Positions 58,511 to 64,000 of a DNA stretch of 64,000 bases are shown here, piece after piece. The stretch is from assembly GCF_003143855.1 (NCBI RefSeq), contig NZ_QFRK01000026.1, positions 44,230-108,229 on the forward strand, given 5' to 3'. The position numbers and the translations under genes were made by a program. Numbering within the stretch: position 1 is the first letter of the stretch; each line of letters begins with the position of its first letter. Below the pieces are notes generated by a model. It saw nothing but the letters and a program-made list of their open reading frames with translations, did not search any database and had not been told where the DNA came from. Origin of the DNA: Streptomyces sp. NWU339. Lineage in GTDB: Bacteria > Actinomycetota > Actinomycetes > Streptomycetales > Streptomycetaceae.

Positions 58511-59068
58511 TCAGGCCACTCCCAGGCCTTCCAGCACGACCGCACCCGGCAGTTCGGCGAAGGCCTTGCCCGGCACGAGCAGTTTGCCCTGGCGGCGCCC
58601 GCTGCCGACCAGCACGTACGGCAGGTCGACGACGGCCGCGTCCACCAGCACCGGCCAGTCGGCCGGGAGCCCGATCGGGGTGATGCCCCCGTACTCCATG
58701 CCGCTCTCCCCCGTGGCCGTGTCCATCGGGGCGAACGACACCTTGCGGGCGCCGAGTCGGCGGCGCACGACTCCGTTGACGTCGGCCCGGGTGGTGGACA
58801 GGACGAGGCACGCGGCGAGGATGGTTTCGCCGCCGCGCTTGCCCGCCACCACCACGCAGTTCGCCGACCGCTCCAGCAGGTCCTGGCCGTAGTGCTCCAC
58901 GAAGACGGCGGTGTCGGCCCAGCGCGGGTCCGTGTCGACGTAGAGGATCTGCTCGGCGGGGACGCTGCCGTTCCAGGCACGGACGGCCGCGGCGACCGGC
59001 GCGGTGAGCTGGTCGAGGCAGTCGGGGGCGGGGGTGGCGTGGCCGAAGGAGCCGATGGGTGCGCGCAT
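58511..59068 (-). CDS. YbaK/EbsC-type aminoacyl-tRNA deacylase family protein
   Basis: 185 residues from the ATG at 59068; longer upstream frames are shadows. YbaK fold: VFVEHYGQDLLERSANCVVVA near residue 55, GGETILAACLVLSTTRADVN near 80, RRRLGARKVSFAPMDTA near 100, GMEYGGITPIGLPADWPVLV near 120 with the GGxxPxG substrate loop, and YVLVGSGRRQGKLLV. The usual catalytic Lys is replaced or shifted (RKVSFA), so trans-editing activity is probable but not certain. Monocistronic. Confidence 0.88.
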   Translation of the reverse strand: MRAPIGSFGHATPAPDCLDQLTAPVAAAVRAWNGSVPAEQILYVDTDPRWADTAVFVEHYGQDLLERSANCVVVAGKRGGETILAACLVLSTTRADVNGVVRRRLGARKVSFAPMDTATGESGMEYGGITPIGLPADWPVLVDAAVVDLPYVLVGSGRRQGKLLVPGKAFAELPGAVVLEGLGVA

Positions 59069-59111
59069 GGCGGCACCGTAACAGCCGCTCGGCGGGCGTC
59101 GGTGGGGCGTC

Positions 59112-59684
59112 TCAGCGCACGGGCGGGACCGAGACCGCCATGACCATCTCCATGGGTTCGTCGCCCTGGTTGCCGTAGGTGTGCGGGGTGTCGGCCTCGA
59201 AGGAGGCGCTGGCACCGGCCGGGACGCGGTGCTCCGTGCCGTCGACGGTGAGCGTCAGCTGCCCGGCCGTGACGTGGATCAGCTCGACCGTGCCGACCGG
59301 GTGCGGGTCGGAGTCGCTGCTCTCGCCCGGCATGAGACGCCAGTCCCACATCTCCACCGGTCCGGGGGCCTCGGTGCCCGCGAGCAGCCGGTTCCAGCTG
59401 CCGGCCTCGGTGTGCCAGAGCCGTACGGCCCGGTCGGCGGGGACGATGCGGACCCTGGGGCCCCGCTCGTAGTCGAGCAGGGTGGTGATGCTGACGCCGA
59501 GCGCGTCGCCGATCTTGACGACGGTGCCGATGCTCGGGTTGGTGCGGGCCTGTTCGATCTGGATGAGCATGCCGCGGCTCACTCCGGCCCGCGCCGCGAG
59601 CGCGTCCAGGGTGAAGGCCCGCTCGGTGCGCCAGCGCTTGACGTTGCGCGCCAGCGACTGGGTCAGCAGGTCGAGATCCGACAC
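59112..59684 (-). CDS. XRE-family regulator with cupin sensor domain
   Basis: 190 residues. N-terminal Xre helix-turn-helix: LARNVKRWRTERAFTLDALA, ARAGVSRGMLIQIEQARTNP, IGTVVKIGDALGVSITTLLD (residues ~11-70). C-terminal cupin: VGTVELIHVTAGQLTLTVDG near 128 and FEADTPHTYGNQGDEPMEM near 160, with few metal His residues. Proteins of this layout (PuuR-like) sense small metabolites such as amines or amino acids. The neighbouring YbaK or acetyltransferase genes may be targets; nothing in the sequence decides. Confidence 0.92.
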   Translation of the reverse strand: MSDLDLLTQSLARNVKRWRTERAFTLDALAARAGVSRGMLIQIEQARTNPSIGTVVKIGDALGVSITTLLDYERGPRVRIVPADRAVRLWHTEAGSWNRLLAGTEAPGPVEMWDWRLMPGESSDSDPHPVGTVELIHVTAGQLTLTVDGTEHRVPAGASASFEADTPHTYGNQGDEPMEMVMAVSVPPVR

Positions 59685-59823
59685 GTTCCGTCCAATATTC
59701 CGGATGACAGCGTTCCACTCGTTCGACTGCGGTGCGGTGCACCCGATCGTCCACCGAACTGTACTGCGCGCCTCGCCGCGGCAGCGGCCTTCGCCCTGGC
59801 CACCGGCCCGCTGGGGGCGGGGG

Positions 59824-60597
59824 TCAGCTCTCGGGCTCCAGCTCGACCAGCCGGGCTGGATCCTCGGCGTCCTCGGCGTCCAGTGTCGCCAGCGCCCGCA
59901 GTTGCTCCGGGGTGATGCCCTCCGGGATCGGCACCGGCGCCGGAGTGCGCAGCGGCGGCTGCCATCCGTCGGCCGGAGTCCAGCGGCGTACGACGCGGGC
60001 CGGGGCGCCCGCGACCACGGCGTGGTCGGGCACCGTGCCCCGGACCACCGCGCCCGCGGCCACCACCACGTTCCGCCCGATCCGCGCGCCCGGCAGGATC
60101 ACCGCCCCGGTGCCGACCCAGCAGCCGGGACCGATCTCCACCGGGTCCATCCGCGGCCACTGCTTGCCGATGGGCTCGTGGGGGTCGTCGTAGGAGTGGT
60201 TGGTGGACGTGATGTAGACGTACGGCCCGAAGTAGCAGTCGCTGCCGATGGTGACGGTGGTGTCGGCGATGACATGGCTGCCGCGGCCCAGGACGACGCC
60301 GTCACCGAGGCGCAGGATCGGGGCGGGGCCCAGCTCCAGACCGGGCATCAGGCCGGCGGTGAGGGTGACCTGTTCGCCGATGATGCAGTGGGCGCCGAGA
60401 TGGATCCAGGGCTCACCGAAGACGGTGCCGAGCGGGAAGGCCAGCCTGGTGCCCGTTCCCATCGCGCCGAACCGGAAGCGGCCGGGGTGTTCGGCGGTCA
60501 CCGAGCCCGTGCGCTGCGCCCACGCCCAGCCGGCGTGGACGGCGCGCTGCGCGAGGCGGCGCAGCCAGGACGAGAACGTGTTCCTGCTCTTCGGCAC
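59824..60597 (-). CDS. left-handed beta-helix acyltransferase (hexapeptide repeat)
   Basis: 257 residues. Hexapeptide-repeat coils run from about residue 60 to 205: IHLGAHCIIGEQVTLTAG, LRLGDGVVLGRGSHVIAD, TVTIGSDCYFGPYVYITS, then the catalytic-type loop TNHSYDDPHEPIGKQW, VEIGPGCWVGTGAVILPG, ARIGRNVVVAAGAVVRGT. The NHSYDDP loop with His is typical of maltose/galactoside-type O-acetyltransferases (LbH_MAT_like). It likely acetylates a sugar or a polysaccharide unit with acetyl-CoA. The C-terminal Pro- and Glu-rich tail is probably disordered. Confidence 0.9.
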   Translation of the reverse strand: MPKSRNTFSSWLRRLAQRAVHAGWAWAQRTGSVTAEHPGRFRFGAMGTGTRLAFPLGTVFGEPWIHLGAHCIIGEQVTLTAGLMPGLELGPAPILRLGDGVVLGRGSHVIADTTVTIGSDCYFGPYVYITSTNHSYDDPHEPIGKQWPRMDPVEIGPGCWVGTGAVILPGARIGRNVVVAAGAVVRGTVPDHAVVAGAPARVVRRWTPADGWQPPLRTPAPVPIPEGITPEQLRALATLDAEDAEDPARLVELEPES

Positions 60598-60706
60598 CCG
60601 CTCACCGTAGTCGGCGGGCGCGCCGCCGAAGAGCCGGACGCCCTGTGATCTTCACCCCACCGTGCCGGCGTACGGTGCCTGACATCAACCCGACCAGGAG
60701 GCGACG

Positions 60707-61240
60707 ATGACGCACAGGGCACTGATCACCGGTATCGGCGGCAGGGAGCCGCAGGTGGACCAGGAGGCCTTCGTGGCACCCACCGCCACGGTGATCGGGG
60801 ACGTGACACTGCGGGCGGGCACCAGTGTCTGGTACGGCGCGGTCCTGCGCGGTGACGTGGAGAGCGTCTCCGTCGGCGCGAGCAGCAACGTCCAGGACAA
60901 CTGCACGCTGCACGCCGACCCCGGCTTCCCCGTCACCGTCGGCGAGCGGGTCTCCATCGGGCACAACGCCGTGGTGCACGGGGCGACGGTCGGGGACGAC
61001 TGCCTGATCGGCATGGGCGCCACGGTGCTCAACGGCGCGGTGATCGGCGCCGGTTCCCTGGTGGCCGCACAGGCGCTGGTGCCGCAGGGCATGGAGGTGC
61101 CGCCGGGCTCCCTCGTCGCGGGGGTCCCGGCGAAGGTCCGGCGGGAGCTCACGGAGGAGGAGCGTGCGGGACTGACGCTCAACGGGACGAGGTACGCGGA
61201 ACTGGCGAAGGCGCACCGCGACGCGCACGGCACGCCCTAG
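60707..61240 (+). CDS. gamma-class carbonic anhydrase-like protein
   Basis: 177 residues. Left-handed beta-helix with FVAPTATVIGDVTLRAGTSV, WYGAVLRGDVESVSVGASSN, VQDNCTLHADPGFP (first metal His near residue 66), VSIGHNAVVHGATVGDDCLI (His pair near 85-90), GMGATVLNGAVIGAGSLVAA. A C-terminal helix (LTEEERAGLTLNGTRYAELA) matches the CaiE/PaaY/gamma-CA group. The three His metal ligands are present, so a Zn- or Fe-dependent carbonic anhydrase or a thioesterase-like activity is possible. GACCAGGAGGCGACG precedes the ATG. Confidence 0.92.
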   Translation: MTHRALITGIGGREPQVDQEAFVAPTATVIGDVTLRAGTSVWYGAVLRGDVESVSVGASSNVQDNCTLHADPGFPVTVGERVSIGHNAVVHGATVGDDCLIGMGATVLNGAVIGAGSLVAAQALVPQGMEVPPGSLVAGVPAKVRRELTEEERAGLTLNGTRYAELAKAHRDAHGTP

Positions 61241-61304
61241 GGCGGGACCGGGGCACCGTCCGGCGCCCGTGCGCGTCGGACGGTGTGCCCTCCCCGATCC
61301 CGCC
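61241..61304. terminator. bidirectional terminator between convergent genes
   Basis: Nested inverted repeats: GGCGGGA (61241-61247) with TCCCGCC (61298-61304), and CACCGTCCG (61254-61262) with CGGACGGTG (61277-61285). It fills the whole gap between the converging carbonic anhydrase-like and universal stress protein genes. Confidence 0.78.
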
Positions 61305-61314
61305 TTCTGCCGGA

Positions 61315-62223
61315 TCAGTCGTGCGCGACGACGGCGACGGGCGCCGCGGAGTGGTGCAGCACGGCGTGCGCGATGGGTCCGACGCGGATGCCGAACGGGT
61401 TCCGGCGGACGCGGCGCCCGACCACGACGAGCGAGGACTCCCGGGACGCCTCGATCAGCCGGATGGACGGGCTGCCGCCGAAGGACTCCTCCGTCACCTC
61501 GACGTCCCCGAACTCCGCTCGCCAGGGGACGAGCGCCTTCGTCAGCGTCGCGGCCTGCTCCGCGCTGACCTTCTGGTACGTGTCCGGGTCGGCCGGCAGC
61601 CCGTGGACGTAGTACGACGGCAGGTTCCAGCCGTGCACGACGCGCAGGCCGGTGCCCCGGCGGGCCGCCTCGGCGAACGCGAACCGGATCACCGCGTCGT
61701 CGGGCCGGTCGGCGTCCACGCCGAGGAGGACCGGCCGGTAGCGGGTCGCGGCGGACGGGATGCCCGTGGGGTCCGGCTCGTGCTCGTCGGCGGCCTGCTC
61801 CCCGGCGCGGACCAGGACGACGGGCCGCTCGGCACGGGCCACGACGGCGAGACCGACGGAGCCGACCAGGAATCCGGCGAGGGCGCCCATCCCCCGGGAG
61901 CCCAGCACGAGCAGTTCGGCGTCCTCGGCCGCCTCGGCGAGCACCTCGTGGGGCCGGCCGGCGGCCTGCTCCGCGGCGACCTCGATGCCGGGGTGGCGCA
62001 GCCGCAACCCCTCGGCGGCCTCACGCCGCGCACTGTCCCAGTCGGCGGCGGAGGAACTCTCCGCACCGAGGAACGGTGCCCGGGCCACAGGCTCCGGAAG
62101 GGGCTCGCGGACCTCGAGCAGCCGCAGCGGCAGACCACGGAGCTTCGCCTCGCGGGCCGCCCATTCGGCCGCGGCCCGGCTCTCGGCCGAACCGTCGAAG
62201 CCGACCGTGATGGTGCGGGACAT
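61315..62223 (-). CDS. tandem universal stress protein (two UspA domains)
   Basis: 302 residues from the ATG at 62223. Domain 1 (residues 1-140): ITVGFDGSAESRAAAEWAAR and the ATP-binding GSRGMGALAGFLVGSVGLAV near 110. Domain 2 (from ~160): RPVLLGVDADRPDDAVIRFA and VVVGRRVRRNPFGIRVGPIA near 270. The GxxGx9G(S/T) nucleotide motif is clear in domain 1 and partly degenerate in domain 2. Tandem Usp proteins are common in Streptomyces and respond to redox, starvation or dormancy signals. The cNMP-binding protein gene lies just upstream in divergent orientation. Confidence 0.94.
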   Translation of the reverse strand: MSRTITVGFDGSAESRAAAEWAAREAKLRGLPLRLLEVREPLPEPVARAPFLGAESSSAADWDSARREAAEGLRLRHPGIEVAAEQAAGRPHEVLAEAAEDAELLVLGSRGMGALAGFLVGSVGLAVVARAERPVVLVRAGEQAADEHEPDPTGIPSAATRYRPVLLGVDADRPDDAVIRFAFAEAARRGTGLRVVHGWNLPSYYVHGLPADPDTYQKVSAEQAATLTKALVPWRAEFGDVEVTEESFGGSPSIRLIEASRESSLVVVGRRVRRNPFGIRVGPIAHAVLHHSAAPVAVVAHD

Positions 62224-62494
62224 GACGTGCGCCTCCTGTTGTCGGTGGATCATCCACAGCGTCGGGCGGGAGAATAGCCCGACGACAGGGACCGCAGGTC
62301 CCCCACGGGTGCCGAAGGTCCCGTCCCACGGAGAAGCGAGCGGCCGGGCCACCGGATCCCATCGGCGTGCGGGAGCGGCCTCGCACGGGACGGACGTGAA
62401 GCATCAGGGCCGTACGGCCCATGGCCACGGACGGGGTTCCGCAGGAGGCTGGGATCACAACGGCAGTTCCCGCACCCCGTATGGGAGGCCCGCG

Positions 62495-62959
62495 ATGTTC
62501 GCTCCCCCGTCCCCCAGCATGCCGCGCGCTCTGCCCGCCGAGCACCGGGTGAAACTCCTGCAGACCGCTCGGGAGGTGTCCTTCCCGCAAGGGGCCCGGC
62601 TGTTCGAGGAGGGTGGCCACGCGGACCGGTTCTGGGTGGTCCGTACCGGCACCGTCGAACTCGACATGCACGTGCCCGGCCGCCGGGCCGCCGTCATCGA
62701 ACGTCTCGGCCACAACGAACTCGTCGGCTGGTCCTGGCTGTACAGCCCGCACGTCTGGCATCTGGGCGCCGAGGCGGCCACTCCGGTGCGGGCCTACGAG
62801 TTCGACGCCGCGGCGGTCCACGCGCTGAGCGAGGAGGAGCCGGCCCTCGGGCGGGACCTCTCCCGGTGGGTGGGCAACGTGGTCGCCCACCGGCTGCACG
62901 CCGCCCGGATCCGGCTGCTGGACCTGTACGGCCCTTACGGGGCGGGCAGCGGCGTCTGA
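62495..62959 (+). CDS. cyclic-nucleotide-binding (CRP-like cNMP) domain protein without DNA-binding domain
   Basis: 154 residues; GGGAGG lies before the ATG. The double-stranded beta-helix of the cNMP family: REVSFPQGARLFEEGGHADR near residue 27, FWVVRTGTVELDMHVPG, AAVIERLGHNELVGWSWLYS near 67, AATPVRAYEFDAAAVHAL, then a C-terminal helix (VAHRLHAARIRLLDLYGP). The phosphate-binding cassette (usually GExxx..RAA) reads GHNELVGWSW, so cyclic-nucleotide binding is uncertain. No helix-turn-helix follows. Divergent from the universal stress protein; it may sense metabolites through protein-protein contact. Confidence 0.9.
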   Translation: MFAPPSPSMPRALPAEHRVKLLQTAREVSFPQGARLFEEGGHADRFWVVRTGTVELDMHVPGRRAAVIERLGHNELVGWSWLYSPHVWHLGAEAATPVRAYEFDAAAVHALSEEEPALGRDLSRWVGNVVAHRLHAARIRLLDLYGPYGAGSGV

Positions 62960-62991
62960 ACCGAACCCGCCACCGCCGCCCGCCACCTTGG

Positions 62992-63444
62992 TCAGCCGTT
63001 GGGCCGGAGGGTCCAGACGACCGTCATCTCCCCGGTCACGGCGCCGTCCTCGCGCCGGATGGCGACCGACACCGGGAACTCGGGACGCCGGCCCTCGTCC
63101 AGTTCCGCCACGACCTCGGCGGCCGGGCGGCCGAGGGTCGCGGTGGCGGTGACCGGGCCCATCGCCAGCTTCTTGTAGGCGATCTCGGCGCGGACCGCCA
63201 GTGGTACGGCTCGCGCGAGCTGGTCCCCGAAGGCGGCGAGCACGATGGCGCCGCTCGCCGACTCACCGAGGGTGAACATGGCACCGGCGTGCGGGCCGCC
63301 CACGTGGTTGTGGTAGTCGCCCTGGTCCGGCAGGGACACCACGGCCCGTTCCGAAGTGGTCTCCAGGAACTCGAGGTTGAGGGTCCGGGCCATGGGCACC
63401 GTGGCGGCGAGCATCTCGCCGATGGTCATCTGGTCTTGGCTCAT
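62992..63444 (-). CDS. DUF4442/PaaI-type hot-dog thioesterase
   Basis: 150 residues, a hot-dog fold: MARTLNLEFLETTSERAVVS near residue 18, QGDYHNHVGGPHAGAMFTLG near 40, ESASGAIVLAAFGDQLARAV near 60, VPLAVRAEIAYKKLAMGPVT, and a long final strand EMTVVWTLRP. The N-x-x-G-x-x-H-A-G-A motif is shared with PaaI-type thioesterases, where a Gly/Asn/His-rich loop and a downstream Glu or Asp (ESASG) act on acyl-CoA. It probably hydrolyses an acyl-CoA or acyl-ACP. No link to the catabolic island is visible; it lies among core genes. Confidence 0.9.
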   Translation of the reverse strand: MSQDQMTIGEMLAATVPMARTLNLEFLETTSERAVVSLPDQGDYHNHVGGPHAGAMFTLGESASGAIVLAAFGDQLARAVPLAVRAEIAYKKLAMGPVTATATLGRPAAEVVAELDEGRRPEFPVSVAIRREDGAVTGEMTVVWTLRPNG

Positions 63445-63608
63445 GGCCGCATGTTACCCACGAGTAGAACATGCTGACCAGGCTCTGCCCCCGCTCTCCG
63501 ACGGCCCGCACCGGCGGCCCGCCGCGCGGCGCTCACCCCCTGGCTGCTACGTCCCTGCCAAAGGACAGTGACCTGATCGTTTCCCTGGCAGGACTAGGGT
63601 GGCTGACC

Positions 63609-64000
63609 ATGTGGCCAGGAAACCAGCCGCCCGGGGGCGAGCAGAACCCGCAGTCGAACAATCCGTATCAGCAGCCGGGATACCAGCAGCCGAATCCGTA
63701 TCAGCAGCCCGGTGTCCAGCAACCCAACCCCTACGCACAGCAGCAGTGGGGGACGCCGGCCACTGTGGGCATGCCCCGGCCGCCGCAGGGCGGGGGCGGC
63801 GGGAACCGGACGAAGCTGGTGGCCGTCGTGGCGGCGACGGCTGTCGTCGTGGCCGCCGGCGTCACCGGTTTCCTGGTGCTGGGCGGCGACAAGGACGACA
63901 CGGCCGACAAGAAGGACGAGAAGCCGTCCGTGAGCGCGTCCGCGGAGCCGAGCACATCCGAATCCGGCTCCGAGGACAACCCGCGGGGCGGTGAGGCGGA
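63609..64000 (+). CDS. membrane protein with Gln/Pro-rich N-terminus (cut by window end)
   Basis: The reading frame from the ATG at 63609 stays open to the end of the window (130 codons). Residues 1-45 are low complexity with repeats PYQQPGYQQPNPYQQPG and QQPNPYAQQQ. After a Gly-rich linker (PPQGGGGGNRTK) comes one membrane segment, LVAVVAATAVVVAAGVTGFLVL (about 68-89), then a charged/Ser-rich exported region (DKDDTADKKDEKPSV). This layout, cytoplasmic Gln/Pro-rich arm, one anchor and an external domain, is common in Streptomyces membrane proteins of unknown role. The external domain lies outside the window. Confidence 0.8.
   Translation, partial: MWPGNQPPGGEQNPQSNNPYQQPGYQQPNPYQQPGVQQPNPYAQQQWGTPATVGMPRPPQGGGGGNRTKLVAVVAATAVVVAAGVTGFLVLGGDKDDTADKKDEKPSVSASAEPSTSESGSEDNPRGGEA

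Overview
The window is GC-rich DNA from an actinobacterium, almost certainly Streptomyces: codon third positions are nearly all G or C, GTG starts are common, genes overlap through ATGA/GTGA, and the right-hand part carries typical Streptomyces housekeeping genes such as PspAB, HtpX and a CysRS-like protein. No RNA gene was recognised.

The left ~49 kb is one large acyl-CoA catabolic island. (1) 0-10 kb: an acyl-CoA dehydrogenase (cut by the window edge), a TetR regulator, two crotonases, a FadR-type (GntR/FCD) regulator, fused isobutyryl-CoA mutase IcmF, a 3-hydroxybutyryl-CoA dehydrogenase and an acetyl-CoA acetyltransferase. Together these could take isobutyryl-CoA via butyryl-CoA to two acetyl-CoA. 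(2) 10-15 kb, minus strand: FprB-type ferredoxin reductase, acyl-CoA ligase, a small conserved unknown protein and an APH-fold kinase. (3) 15-29 kb, minus strand: a compact 14-gene operon, SnoaL-like protein, P450, 3Fe-4S ferredoxin, acyl-CoA dehydrogenase, SDR, two type III CoA-transferases, Ltp thiolase-like aldolase, DUF35 partner, two more acyl-CoA dehydrogenases, ferredoxin reductase, LLM monooxygenase and a second FadR-type regulator. It resembles the steroid side-chain igr operon of mycobacteria. (4) 29-35 kb, plus strand: KstD-like flavoprotein, SDR, then an SDR-MaoC-thiolase beta-oxidation set. (5) 35-45 kb, minus strand: a branched-chain-amino-acid-type ABC importer with a fused LivH-LivM permease, followed in the same operon by a DUF4440 protein, ALDH, SDR and a ThDP enzyme. 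(6) 45-49 kb, plus strand: unusual crotonase-like and CoA-transferase-like proteins plus a YtcJ-type amidohydrolase.

The island is tied together by a 16-bp palindrome, consensus ATTCnTCATGAnGAAT, found in front of nearly every catabolic transcription unit from 3.3 to 45.2 kb. In three promoters it fills the 17-bp spacer between the -35 and -10 boxes. The two FadR-type paralogues, about 75 percent identical by eye, are the obvious candidate repressors. I read the island as a coordinated and apparently undescribed pathway: import, CoA activation, P450 hydroxylation, ring or chain dehydrogenation, beta-oxidation and retro-aldol cleavage of a cyclic or branched substrate (terpenoid- or steroid-like), with IcmF disposing of an isobutyryl-CoA end product. 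The substrate is inferred, not shown.

A decayed IS30-family transposase lies at 35.2-35.8 kb. A gene-poor 0.8-kb stretch at 49-49.8 kb separates the island from ordinary core genes (49.8-64 kb): YigZ, SixA phosphatase, CysRS-like protein, a two-component system with a DUF998 membrane protein, CoA-binding protein, PspAB, HtpX, an ArsR/CDF metal pair, YbaK, a XRE-cupin regulator, two hexapeptide-repeat proteins, a universal stress protein, a cNMP-domain protein, a DUF4442 thioesterase and a membrane protein cut by the window end.
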